64,000 nt of DNA from Arctopsyche grandis (taxonomy: Eukaryota > Arthropoda > Insecta > Trichoptera > Hydropsychidae): positions 32,964,191-33,028,190 of the forward strand of contig NC_135357.1 in assembly GCF_051622035.1 (NCBI RefSeq), written 5' to 3'. Under the pieces are notes generated by a model, which searched no databases, had not been told where the DNA came from, and saw only the letters and a list, made by a program, of their open reading frames with translations. The translations under genes were made by a program, and so were the position numbers. Shown one piece after another: positions 49,201 through 60,694 of this stretch (its first letter is position 1; each line of letters opens with the position of its first letter).

Positions 49201-49949
49201 GGCGCGTGCACAGTACTCATACAAATGCATTTTTCATATACAGGCTGTTATTTATATATTTTATTTCAACCGATCGTGTAATGTTTTTAAGATCTATGAT
49301 ATAATTTGGATGGCATATTTATTTAATATTTGAATACGTACCACGAATAAAATGATAAATAGCATTTTTTTAAATTATAAGTAAAACAAACGTACGTATG
49401 CAAAAATTAATACGAATTAAAAAATGAGAAAAAAATATAGGATATAAATTATATTAAACAGGAAATAAGTGATTTTAAATGTGTTCGAATTTTGATAATA
49501 ATGCAGTCCTTTTCATTATTATGTATAGATATTCTTCTTTGTCGGCTAGTATTAAGTCCCGACCGTTACAAAGATAATAAAAAAATTCGCAAAGAAAGCG
49601 CTACACTTTGTTGTTTATTTGCTCACTTCAAATTTGTTTACTGTTGGGTGCCTAGACCATCAAAATATTTTTCATTATTTTGCATAGAATTGTTTGTCGG
49701 CTTCAGAATTTTGTAGCTGAGTCAGAACTTAAAATAAACTTACAAAAAAAATATTGCGGCGATCTTTGGATAATGCCGCAGTACATTACACCCAGAAAGT
49801 CTACCCGAACCGGAAGTGTTTCTAATCTAAATAAATACATTGTTCATTTTATAATCTTATTTTTGAATTTCAATTTCAAACTTTTCTATTATAAGACTTT
49901 ACTTTTACTACTCTACTACTAAACGTACTTCTAGTTTTACTAACCTTTT

Positions 49950-50330
49950 CTGATTTTCTTTAATTCGTTACTTCTTTCCTCGTTTTGGATAGTCTTCTGT
50001 TTCTATACAATGTCGTATCATATGTAATTCTTCTACGCCACTTAATTCTCCATCACTTGAAGAATCTATATATTCGCTATCAGAATATTCTACTTTTATA
50101 ATGTCAGTGAAATTGTCCGTTAAATTATCGAGTTTTGGTTCCAGTTCAATAAATTTTTCTTCATGTTTTTTCACATGTCTCCAAACGTCTCTGAATGTAT
50201 CAATAGTGATTGACTCTGCTCTGATTCACTATACGATGCATGAAATAGTTGAAAACATTATACACAATTTCGCGAGATTGTCCCGTTAGTGTTTTCCCAG
50301 ATCCAATTTTATTACAAAGCATTTTATTAT
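49950..50330 (-). pseudogene. Unidentified transposase-like fragment
   Basis: On minus it reads GKTLTGQSREIVYNVFNYF, then DTFRDVWRHVKKHEEKFIEL and acidic SDSEYIDSSSDGELSG. The first part resembles the N-terminal region of some insect Tc1/IS630-type transposases. One interruption is visible. Family assignment is uncertain. Confidence 0.4.
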
Positions 50331-50876
50331 CATATATCCACTAATTCTAATGAACTAACTCCAATTAACCAATTAGCAAACAATATAAGAACGCGTTACG
50401 TCAGTTTGTGGGGGTTGATCGGTGACTGACCAGTGAAACTGGAAAAATCATTCTGTAGTGCACACATGATCACTAAGCAAAAATCACCGAGCAATACAAA
50501 AAATAATTGTTGTTTCTGTCATGCTCGGAAAGTGGGTGCGTATGAAAGGGACCAACTGATTGTCCTAGAAAACAGATACAAAAAATCTTATTCATGTTTT
50601 ATTATTTTATTTTATTTCATACCAGGAAGGCATTACAGGTAAACCCCAATGCGCCTTCCTGGCCAAATTACAAACAATACAGCATTTTTTATTGTATTTT
50701 CACGGATACAATATACGTGTTTGTATTGGTACGTGCCAGCTTTCGCTGCACGAGCTATACGTCTTACTAGTTTTTACGTTACGTTCACCATACAAATACG
50801 CTACAGTAAATTAAAACTACTATTAGTATTTTGCCCCCCCCTTAGAAAATTTTCTGCGGGCGCCCATGTTAGCATG

Positions 50877-50970
50877 TGACCAGTTTTGGTGTGACGGGTG
50901 ATCACGTGTGACCGATCTAGAGCGACCGGTTGTCCTGTGACCGGTTCATATTTGACTAGTAGTCCGTTTA
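50877..50970 (+). repeat. GTGACC array of G unit, right half
   Basis: It resumes after the hAT element with CCGATCTAGAGCGACCGG and ends ATTTGACTAGTAGTCCGTTTA. No TATA box follows, as in D. Confidence 0.8.
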
Positions 50971-51069
50971 GTACCAAATTTAGTACCAAACTAGTACCAA
51001 ATTTAGACCAAAAAAAGTTGCAAGGCGTAGGCGAGTCGTTGCTGTCAGAATTGATGGAGTGCAGGGACG

Positions 51070-52853
51070 ATGGAGTGCAGGCTTTGTCTTGGACCAGCTC
51101 CGGCCGAATCTTCCGTCTCCATCTTCAGCTCCACACCAGGTCCTCATCCAGAGCGTCTGGAGCAACGCATTCGGACCTGCTGTCAAATTCAGGTCGGTGC
51201 TGCTTATAGGTTATAATATTCAGGTTATAATTATTGTGGTTAACTCTTCTCACCGCTCGATCCTACTTTTTTCATCTGCAGGTTAAAAGAAACGATGGGT
51301 TTCCAGACGCGGTGTGTCTTTCGTGTAAAACCAATCTGGAATTATTGATCAGCTTTCGAAAGGCTTGTTTTCGAAGCAACGAAAAGTCTCAACTGAGGTT
51401 AGATGATTGCTTGAAGATCAAGACTGAAGAAGTTTTATTGGAAGATTTAATATGGGACGATGAGCCTTCACTACCAACAATTCACCGAAAGAATAGTGAA
51501 ATTTGTCTAAAGCCATTTCCCAATAAATCCGAACTTGTGTTAAGCAAAAGATCACATACGGGAGAAAACCTGTTCAAATGTGATATTTGTTTAAAATCAT
51601 TTCTTCGAAAAAGTAGACTTGTCAGACATTTAAGAACTCACACGGGGGAAAAGCCTTACCAGTGTGAAATTTGTTTAAAATCATTTTCTAATAAATCTGA
51701 CCTCAAGAAACATAAAAAATTGCATACTGGGATAAAACCACACAAATGTGACATTTGTTTAAAATCATTTCTTCGAAAAGGTACACTTGTCGGACATTTA
51801 AAAACTCACACGGGTGAAAAGCCGTACAAGTGTGAAATTTGTTTAAAATCATTTACTCATAAATTTACCCTCAAGCAACATATAACATTGCATACTGGGA
51901 TAAAACCACACAAATGTGACATTTGTTTAAAACCATATACTCTAAAAACTAGTCTCGACAGACATAAAAAAATGCATGCTGGGATAAAACCACACAAATG
52001 TGACATTTGTTTAAAATCATTTGTTTGTAAAAATGTTCTTGTGTCACATTTGAGATTTCATACGGGGGAAAAGCCTTACAAGTGTGAAATTTGTTTAAAA
52101 TCATTTTCTGATAAATCTACCCTCAAGAAACATAAAAAATTGCATACTGGGATAAAACCACACAAATGTGACATTTGTTTAAAATCATTTCTTCGAAAAG
52201 GTACACTTGTCGGACATTTAAAAACTCACACGGGTGAAAAGCCGTACAAGTGTGAAATTTGTTTAAAATCATTTACTCATAAATTTACCCTCAAGCAACA
52301 TATAACATTGCATACTGGGATAAAACCACACAAATGTGACATTTGTTTAAAACCATATACTCTAAAAACTAGTCTCGACAGACATATAAAATTGCATGCT
52401 GGGATAAAACCATACAAATGTGACATTTGTTTAAAATCATATGTTCGTAAAAATGATCTTGTGTCACATTTGAGATTTCATACGGGGGAAAATCCTTACA
52501 AGTGTGAAATTTGTCTAACATCATTTATTCAAAAATCTAGCATCGAGACACATAAAAAAATGCATGCTGGGATAATACTACACAAATGTGAAATTTGTCT
52601 AAAACCATATACTCTAAAATCTAGTCTCGACAGACATAAAAAAATGCATGCTGGGATAAAACCACACAAATGTGACATTTGTTTAAAATCATTTTCTCAA
52701 AAATATAACCTCAAGCGACATAAACAAGTGCATGCTGAGATAAAACTACACAAATGTGACATTTGTTTAAAATCATATATTAGTAAAAATGATCTTGTGT
52801 CACATTTGAGATCTCACACGAGGGAAAAGCCTTACAAGTTTTGTAAAAACTAG
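51070..52853 (+). CDS. ZAD-C2H2 zinc-finger protein, gene G (15 fingers)
   Basis: A two-exon gene of 564 residues: exon 1 51070-51192 (C-type TPGP), exon 2 51282-52853 (C/E-type RNDG, EDLIWDDEP). Fifteen complete fingers follow the degenerate first unit. The sixteenth is cut after KPYKF by a change that ends the frame at CKN/stop, so the usual C-terminal finger and NRKKGGL tail are lost. Fingers 3-5 and 8-10 are copies 420 bp apart; 51702-51965 and 52122-52385 look identical. One finger has VCKNVLVSH, adding an extra Cys. TATA-less promoter region as in D. Probable nuclear DNA-binding protein. Confidence 0.92.
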
Positions 52854-53124
52854 GTTTGTAAAAAATTGTCATTATACTTTGTACTGTTAAAATTTTAACA
52901 TTTTGGCTGCATGCGTGCCATGGTGTTTCTGGCGCCCCCTTCTCATGAAATTTCTTCTCATTGCAGTTTATTTAAATAATTTTAAGAGAAATTATAATTG
53001 AAAATTAAATACACAGATCTATTAGTTGGCTTACTTGTTTTATTTATTTTAAATGTTATAATTTTTATTTATTGGATGAAATTGAGATAATTTTGGCAAA
53101 CATTCTTCATCATCCTAAGCCAGG
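52854..53124 (+). repeat. Shared 3' flank (G copy)
   Basis: It matches the other four flanks up to CATCCTAAGCCAGGGGTCGG, then diverges at GCAAACC. Confidence 0.8.
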
Positions 53125-53365
53125 GGTCGGCAAACCGCGGCTCTTTGGCCAAAGTGCTCTAAAATTGTAGCAATTTCAACAGATGGGGCGAAAAGCATGG
53201 CCGGCGTAAGAAAAGGGTTTGTTTCGATTTTAAAAATGAAAAATTAATCACGACGTACTTGCTTACAAATGCGTCATTCATCAAGAAGCGCTTTGTGTGG
53301 TGACATTTCCAGAAAAAAATTGAAAAAGTAATGGAATTAGTGATTAAAATTATCAATTCCATTAT
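53125..53365. other. Possible hAT-end sequence after unit G
   Basis: CAGGGGTCGGCAAACCGCGG resembles ends of some hAT elements. In the other units the same start joins AAATATTCATTC instead, so a junction or insertion lies here. No gene. Confidence 0.4.
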
Positions 53366-54424
53366 GGCTAGGGTTGTCAGGCGTCCCGATTAATCGGGAT
53401 TGTCACAAGTTTTAAGTCTCTTGTCCAGGTGTCCCGAACAAACCTCACGGGACGCCCAAATGTCCTGGTTTACTACTTTTTAAATTACTTCGGAAGTTTT
53501 TAACTCGGAATTAACATAAACGATAAGTCGATGTCTGGTGAACACTGCAGCAATATTCAACAATGAACTATTTTTCTGTCTTATACTTTTTGGAGAACTA
53601 TGTATGTGTAGAAGGGAGACGCGAAATAGACACAGAACAGAAAGACTAGATTTCTGTGATTTTGCTAATATATTGAATATAAAAATCTACTCTCCCATTC
53701 AAAAACTAGGTGGCTATCACTATTACCTGAAATAGAACGCACTCTAAAGCTACTTTTTAGTTGAAAAAGCTTTTTTTAAGTTGAAGAAAAAGCACCAAAT
53801 ACATTATTAGATTTTTTCACTAATCCTCTCGGTGAAGTCCACTTTGGTTTCTTCATTGTAATTGTAGCACTTTTCATTTACGGCAAAAAATCAATTATAG
53901 ATATTCTAAATATTGTTGCGTAGTGGTGGGTGGAGGATCCAAGTAAAAGGCCAACAGTCGTTTCACAGCATTTATTGATGATTTAGGAGATACACGTATT
54001 GTCACTGCTCAGTCCAGAATGAATTATATCGCCTACGTACCGCCTTATAAAGGGTAGATCTCTCAGGACGCCTAATCTGTTTACCTGTTGTATAGTCACG
54101 TATTCGGATATGTATTTCCAAGACATTGGGTCTTCCCGTAGCGATTCTGAGAAATAACTAATAACGGTCATTGTTTAGCCTAAATGCACTTAGAGTCCAG
54201 ATATAATCTTTGGAAGTAAGTGCATGCATTTAGTTAATCCGATAACAGATATCCGTTGGTCTAAGTGCAATTCGCTCAATCCGCGGCGTACGTAACATTG
54301 CCTCCCTCTTAGGTCAAATCGTCCCGATTGACCAACAAATCATAACTGATAAATATACAGTAGTTACATTTATCTCCGATATCAGTCACAGTTACATTTA
54401 CAATTACAGTCGTTATCTTTACAG

Positions 54425-54980
54425 TTACAATGGAAACAATGACATTTAAATTCTATTACCGTTACATTAACGTTACCTTTACAATTTAAATTCTGTTACA
54501 GTTAGATTAACGTCACCTTTACAATGGAAACAATTACATTAAACCTTCGTTAAACTTCAATTTACGACACCTTTACAATGTAAACAAAAACATTTAAAAT
54601 TTCGTTACACTACGATTTACGTCACCTTTACATTGGAAACAATTACATTAAACTTTCGTTAAACTTCAATTTACGACACCTTTACAATGTAAACAATTAC
54701 GTTAAACTTTCGTTAAACTTCAATTTACGTCAACTTTACAATGGAAACAATTACATTAAACTTTCGTTACACTTCAATTTACGTCACCTTGACATTGGAA
54801 ACAATTACATTAAACTTTCGTTACACTTCAATTTACGTCACCTTTACAATGGAGACAATTACATTACACTTCACTTTACGTCACCTTTACAATGGAAACA
54901 ATTGCATTGAACTTTCGTTACATTTCAATTTACGTCACCTTTACAATGGAAACAATTACATTACATTTTCAATCGCTTAA
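54425..54980. repeat. Minisatellite, about 54-60-bp period
   Basis: Nine or so imperfect units with CACCTTTACAATGGAAACAA and TTAAACTTTCGTTAMACTTC blocks. It lies inside the LTR element. Confidence 0.85.
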
Positions 54981-55052
54981 AATTAATCATCCGATGTTCT
55001 GCATTTGGAAATCATTATTTGTTAGCTCTTCGGTCCAAAATTTCTCACGTGT

Positions 55053-55570
55053 TTGGTCCATGTTGCTCGTATCACCAAAGTCCAAATTTGCTATGGCAGC
55101 CCTGTATTCCTGTCATGTGGTCCAGCATCCTGCTGCAGACAAACGTTCAACCCAGAACGTGCTCCAAAGCCATGTCCCACAAGAATCGCTCCCATCCTCA
55201 CAAAAGTGACTTGGTCCATGTCTCTCGTGTCACCATCGTCCAAATTTGCTACGGTGGCCCAGTGTTCCTATGTCATGTGGCCAAGCATCCTGCTGCAGAC
55301 CAACGTTCAACCCAGAACGTGCTCCAAAGCCATGTCCCACAAGAATCGCCACCATCCTCACAAAAATGACGGTTGACCCTGGAAAATGTGCACCCCTCAG
55401 TCTGCCACTCTGTTGGTGGTGCTTCTTTTCCGTTCCCTTGACCCTGGAAAATATGCACACCTCAGTCTGCCACTCTGCTGGTTGTGTTTCTTTTCCGTTC
55501 CATTGACCTTGGTAAATGTGCACCCAACAGTCTGCCACTCTGTTGAATGTGCTTCTTTTCCGTTCCATTG
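55053..55570. repeat. Duplicated blocks inside the LTR element
   Basis: A block of about 170 bp with CAGAACGTGCTCCAAAGCC occurs at about 55095-55210 and 55260-55370 (third, diverged, near 55800-55940), followed by three CCTTGACC...CAGTCTGCCACTCTG repeats at 55375-55560. Confidence 0.75.
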
Positions 55571-57607
55571 ACCCAACTGAAATCCATTTCTTTCTGATGT
55601 ATTTTCCCGTTACATCTGCGAGATGATCTAAACACTGCTGCAACTGTCCATGTATTTTTTTAGGTACTCGTGTTTCCACTAGTTTCCAACTAGATTTTTT
55701 TTCGATGTTGACGTATATCAATTGTTCCGCTCTCTCTCGTTGAAGTCGCGATCTGGCGCTTCTTCGGTTTCAAATGCCCTCACGTGGTTGATCCAAGTCG
55801 CTCGTTTCCCCAACGTCCAAATTTGTTGCGGTGGCCCCGTCTCCCTGTCATGTGGCCCAGCATCCTGCTGCAGACCAACGTTCCACCCAGAACGTGCTTC
55901 CGTTGCCATTCCCTCTGAAGCGATGCCTCTATCCTCCCAAAAGTGACTTGATTGACTCCGCCGACTGACCAACCAACATTTATCCAATCTGATAAATGTG
56001 CCTCTCTGCCGTTGCATGCTTCCGATTGAATTCCATTTCAATCCGTTTACTTTCCGACTCTTCCAATTAGACTCGACTAGTTTCCAATTAGATTTTTTTT
56101 TCAGTTTGTTGACATCTGCCATCAACAAACAGTTGAAGGGAATAGTGGCTTGTAATCGACATCTCTCAGTTGTAGTCGATCTCCGCTCCTCTTCTGACGA
56201 CGATGCTTTCCCGTGGATCGTCGTCACGTACAGCCGCTAATTCTTGCTACTTGCGGCGAATTGGCGAACTGCCCTCGTCCCGGTCGCCCTTTGGATGACT
56301 CTGCAATTGCCGGATGCTGCTCTCCGATGTTGCCCTTGACAACACCTCAAGTTGTCCTCTCCCGGCAGCACTTGTACGAAACCTCCCGTTTCGTAACCTC
56401 CTTCCGTCATCCCGATGAATTCTTGCTCCTCCGCATTCCTGCTCTCCGCTCCTCTTCTGACGACGATGCTTTCCCGTGGATCGTCGTCCCCAACAGCCGC
56501 TAATTCTTGCTACTTGCGGCGTAAGTGGACCGGTGAACTGCATTCGTCCCGGTCGACCTTTGGATCACTCTGCCTCTGCCGGATCCTGCCCCTCGTCGAC
56601 AGTGTCCCCAGTTGTCCTCTCCCGGCAGCGCCTGTACGAATGCTTCGTATCCCCCTTCCGTCATCCCAATGGATTCTTGGCGGCCACCGCCGATAATGTC
56701 AAAGTCGAGTTGCAGTGATAACTGCAATTCGACAACCGAATATGTGATGACCGATTCTGTGTGTTGCAGTGAAAACTGCATTTTTTTATTTCGTGTCTCC
56801 TTGGCTCGAACTCTCTCCTACAGCTCCCGAGGATGGCTTCGCTGTAGCTTCTCTTCCTTCGCTGGTGACTTTGTTCCACGGCCCATCTTGGATCCCACTT
56901 CTGACGACCAGTGTTGCGTAGTGGTGGGTGGAGGATCCAAGTAAAAGGCCAACAGTCGTTTCACAGCATTTATTGATGATTCAGGAGATACACGTATTGT
57001 CACTGTTCAATCCAGCATGAATTATATCGCGAATTATACCGCTCAATCCGCGGCGTACGTAACAATATTATTACTTCGATTGAAAATATATCTATAGAAA
57101 AGTCAAAGATCTGATTTTTTTGGGGGGGGGGGGGTATCCCAGTATGACTTCCATGAAATCTGACAACCCTATGTAAACAGTATGTATGTCAGTGGCGGCT
57201 CGTCCTAATGGGCTGCCGGGCTGCAGCCCCTCCTACAAAATTCTAAAATATATGTTTAATAATACATTTAATATTTTATTTATTAATTATATTTTTTTAT
57301 TAGTTGGATGGACGAACTATTGGGGCCTTCGACAGAGTTAATATTACTTACAATATCACCCATATCCAAAAGGGTGATATTTTAAGTAATGGTGACCGTT
57401 TCGAAGACCCCACTAACTTGTATGGTGACAGATGAATTAAAATGTTGCTGTACTGGCTGTAAAGTTTTACAGCGCCGCTCTGAACGCCACGCAGCCCGGA
57501 GTTTCGGAACGAGAAAGAGAAAGAGCTATTTGCAACTGCAGATAGCTCTTTCTCTTTCACTCACTCTGCCGTTTTGGGCTGGATAGTCGGCAGCCTTCGC
57601 CTGTTAA

Positions 57608-58567
57608 CCCTTTGACTGCTACAACAACGATAAATCGTTGTTTTGAAATGGGCGAAGATTGCTACGACGATCGTTGTTGTCGACATTAATTGTCGTATTT
57701 CAATACTTTCTTTGAGCCACCAGCGCATCAGTGGCACGAAACATTTTTTTTATATACGTATTTATATTTATTTTTCAATCAAGCTTTATAAATATTTATC
57801 AATTTTTTAAATAAAAGCTCTTCAATTTCGGGTTCATCATCAAAGTAAATTTCGGGTTCGTTGTCAATGTCATATAAGGAGTTATTACTTGGGAATTGAT
57901 TATTGTCGATAAATTCATTTTCAGAATCAGTAGAGCTGCTGATTTGTCGAGTTCCTCGGCGAGGAGCTATTATTTCACTTTCATCACTTTCACTGTCCGA
58001 TATCATTTTGCAGAGTTAAAATAAATGGCAAAAAACAATAGAAATCCGCTTTCAATTATATAGGTCACGAGACGTCACGAATTCATGCAATCAATCAAAT
58101 GCAACTGAAATGCATACAAAATGTTTATGATACATGTTGAAAAATTATTTGATTATTAGAAACTTCGCATCCTTGTGTGTCTCGCTCACACGTACACAAT
58201 TAAAACCAAGAAAGAAAGAGAGAAAGACCGCTACCTGTTTCGAATATATCGCATGTTGTAAGGCTACATCGATGTCTAAAAATAGATTATTGAAAAAAAT
58301 AAAGCGTCGGGAAAACAATCGTCAAAACTTAATTTGTGTATATATGTAGGTATCTCTTTCGTACGCACGCATGTAAAAGCAAGACAGAAAGAGAGAGCAC
58401 GAGTCCACGACTGCTTCTTAAAAATGTATATAAAGTATTATAAAAATTACGAGTGATCGGCGAAGTAAGTATGTAAAAAAAAATATTATATTTATTTTTT
58501 TTCAAAATAATTACAAATGTTAGCATTTTTCGCTTGGACATTGAAAAACCTCGTAGCAGCCAAAGGG
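57608..58567. mobile_element. piggyBac-like element nested in the hAT element
   Basis: TTAA lies on both sides (57604-57607, 58568-58571). The inverted ends CCCTTTGACTGCTAC and GTAGCAGCCAAAGGG resemble the CCCTTTG ends of classic piggyBac. 960 bp, with a transposase N-terminal remnant on minus and none of the catalytic core. Confidence 0.88.
57779..58006 (-). pseudogene. piggyBac transposase N-terminal acidic segment
   Basis: The 75-residue frame starts at a true ATG with MISDSESDESEI, then RRGTRQISSSTDSENEFID and YFDDEPEIEELL. Such Asp/Glu/Ser-rich starts are typical of piggyBac transposases. The DDD core is missing. Its ATG and flanking end agree with the direction expected for the element. 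Confidence 0.7.
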
Positions 58568-58883
58568 TTAAACAACATTCATCTGTCAGTTTGTGTAAGA
58601 TTTCGCGCGCTTGATTAGTTGAATCGCACGATCACAACTTTATTCGTTTTCGTTACTCTTAATTGGTTGTGTACGAGCCCTCATCTAGTTTTTTAGTTAT
58701 TTTTAAAACTGCTAGTTTTTTTTTCAATAATACTTAAATCCACATGTAAGTGGTCGTACGCCAAAAATTGTGCTTATTTTGTCCTGTTATGACATGATAG
58801 AACAATTATGGTGACATTTTTTAGACATCTTTTCAGTGCAGCCCCGCCACTTAAAATTATTACGAGCCGCCACTGATGTATGT

Positions 58884-59164
58884 ACATATATGCACAAATA
58901 AATCTAAGATACAAATGGATCTAATACTGAATTCACACGAGACGAATTTGCTAAAGCATTCCACTAAGCCAAGACAATATTGTTCTCGTGAATTGTCTCG
59001 GAACGCCTATTACAAAACTATTAACATGAGGCCAACATTGGCTTGGTCTAGTGGAATTTCTGAACAATAAATTGGCCTCGTATTAATGTATCATAATGCT
59101 TGCTCTTCACGTTAGTGCCACAAAAAGATGCGTTTGTGAGAATAGGATGCAAGATGGAAAATTT
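58884..59164. other. Short unassigned stretch
   Basis: AT-rich, no recognised gene or repeat. Located between the hAT element and a hAT end fragment. Confidence 0.4.
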
Positions 59165-59263
59165 TATTATATGGGGGGGGGGGGGGGAGACAATTTTTTT
59201 AACCCTGGGTGGGCCCCCCTTTGACTCCTGGCAAGAACTGATTTCAATCCCAGTCCGCCACTG
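59165..59263. mobile_element. hAT-like right-end fragment (CAGTCCGCCACTG)
   Basis: It closely matches 32790-32883, including a long G run, TTTTAACCCTGGG and CCTTTGACTCCTGGCA, and ends CCAGTCCGCCACTG. The left end is missing. Confidence 0.75.
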
Positions 59264-59349
59264 AACAAGAATATCACCCGATAAGCCTTCCCAGGTAGAA
59301 GATTATTTAATTAAGATTTTTTGTAGAAGATTTTTTATTATTTCGTTAA

Positions 59350-59845
59350 GAGGGCTGGACACCTGCGCCTTGTCCATACAAACGTATTAGACTTCTCCCT
59401 TCCTCAATTATGGCACTAGAGAAATTATTTTTTAATATGCTATGGATATCCACCGTTGGGATGCATCTATCGTTTTATTTTTTTGATTAGTTATTTTTTA
59501 TAGGAGCTAGGAGCCGCCAAACATCTATAAAATCGCCTCTTTTAAACTCACGAAAAGAGTCCAGCGTGCTTATTTAACGGTCGATTTAAAAAAAAATACG
59601 CGCATAGTTGCACAGAAAATATCTTTCTCATACCGATGATGATTTTTTTTTTAAAATTGGTCCAGTTTCGGGGTAGAAAATAGGAGAATACGAAACCTCG
59701 ATTTTGTCAATTTAAAATACGTTTTATCTGGTCGAAGCGCAACTGTCGCATTCACTCAATATATGTATATATTGTCGCATTCACTCAATATATATATCGA
59801 CGAAAGGAACGACAACAAAATAAAGGTTTCGGGTGTACAGCCCTC
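59350..59845. mobile_element. piggyBac-like MITE, 496 bp
   Basis: TTAA on both sides (59346-59349, 59846-59849). Inverted ends GAGGGCTGGACACC and GGTGTACAGCCCTC. It contains a duplicated TTGTCGCATTCACTCAATAT near 59743 and 59773. Non-coding. Confidence 0.85.
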
Positions 59846-59884
59846 TTAACAACACCGTGATTTTTTCTTTTTCTGCAGCTTTAC

Positions 59885-60160
59885 GCACACACACATATTG
59901 AAATCGAACGCGTGATTGCACACACGCACACACACAAACATACATCGAAATCGAAATCACACGCACGCACACACACACACACACTTCGAAATCGAAATCG
60001 CACGCACGCATATACGCACGGACGCACGCACACACGGTCGCACACACATACATTTAAATCTAAATCTAAATCACACGCACGCACGCATACACACAGATGC
60101 ACGCACGGACACACGCACGCACGCACAGACGGACGCACGCACGCACATCGAAATCGAATG
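59885..60160. repeat. CA/CG-rich compound microsatellite with ATCGAAATCG spacers
   Basis: Runs of CACGCACGCACACA are separated at roughly 50-80-bp intervals by ATCGAAATCGAAATC (or ATCTAAATCTAAATC). Open frames here on both strands are repeat artefacts. Confidence 0.85.
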
Positions 60161-60694
60161 ACAAAAGTGTGTGTTTGTGGGGGGACGTAATTGTTGCAAG
60201 TTTATACAGGCGTACAAACTACATAATTGCCACGCATATATCCGAAACCTAAGACAGAATAAGTTTCCCATCCGAATGCATATCTAAGTTTCCCATCCGA
60301 ATTGACGTAATTACTAGACTCGCCACCGGTGTCGCGTCGATAGCTCACACAAACAGACATTTGTTTACGTTTTTTCATTTGACATTTGACGTGTGTGCAT
60401 TCATACCGCGACATATATAATCCATTCATGAGTCAGTCAGTCAATCACTTCTCTTCGAAGCCGCTGATATAACTGAACGCATATCTAACATCTACTGCCC
60501 CTCCTCTATCATGTCCAACTTTTATAAAGAACTAGTGTTGGACCCGTTGATTTCAACGGATGGTTTAGAAAAGGAATTGAAACTCGAATAAAAATAAAGT
60601 TAAAGATATTGAATCGACTGGTTTCGGAAAGAAATTGATGCACGAATTACGAAGTGATTACGAATTACAAACTACGTTTTGTGCATCGCCGACC
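60161..60694. other. Intergenic region
   Basis: A direct repeat AAGTTTCCCATCCGAAT occurs near 60261 and 60287. No gene recognised. Confidence 0.4.

Larger units (their letters stand above)
48357..50868 (+). mobile_element. hAT element, 15-bp perfect inverted ends, TTAGCATG duplication
   Basis: The ends CATGGGCGCCCGCAG and CTGCGGGCGCCCATG are perfect inverses, and TTAGCATG is on both sides (48349-48356, 50869-50876), the 8-bp duplication of hAT elements. Runs of C/G next to both ends. Inside are a MULE-like MITE, a hAT transposase remnant, and a second transposase-like fragment on minus. It split the GTGACC array upstream of gene G. Confidence 0.9.
53914..57064 (-). mobile_element. Non-autonomous LTR retrotransposon, 3.15 kb
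   Basis: LTRs at 53914-54297 and 56912-57064 share both ends (TGTTGCGTAG on plus at the left, CGCGGCGTACGTAACA at the right), with ATAT on both sides as target duplication. On minus a primer-site-like TCAGAAGTGGGATCC follows the first LTR and a purine tract (AAGAGGGAGGC) precedes the second. The interior has no recognisable gag or pol; it is made of minisatellites and duplicated GC-moderate blocks. A broken, mobilised-in-trans type fossil, inserted into the hAT-like host element. Confidence 0.72.
53366..57173. mobile_element. Possible hAT element (TAGGGTTGTCAG ends) hosting an LTR element
   Basis: TAGGGTTGTCAGGCGTCCCG at the left and TCTGACAACCCTA at the right are inverted. GTCCCGATTAATCGGGA forms an internal palindrome at about 53378-53394. 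No convincing 8-bp duplication was found. Without the LTR element only about 0.65 kb remains. Confidence 0.45.
57190..58875. mobile_element. hAT-type element with perfect 8-bp duplication
   Basis: The ends CAGTGGCGGCTCGT and ACGAGCCGCCACTG are perfect inverses. ATGTATGT flanks both sides (57182-57189, 58876-58883). It has no hAT transposase. Its middle is occupied by a piggyBac-like element. Confidence 0.9.

Noticed and set aside
59781-60190. Cys/Val/Arg-rich and His/Thr-rich frames
   Set aside because: They come from the CA/CG microsatellite and have no start context or homology.
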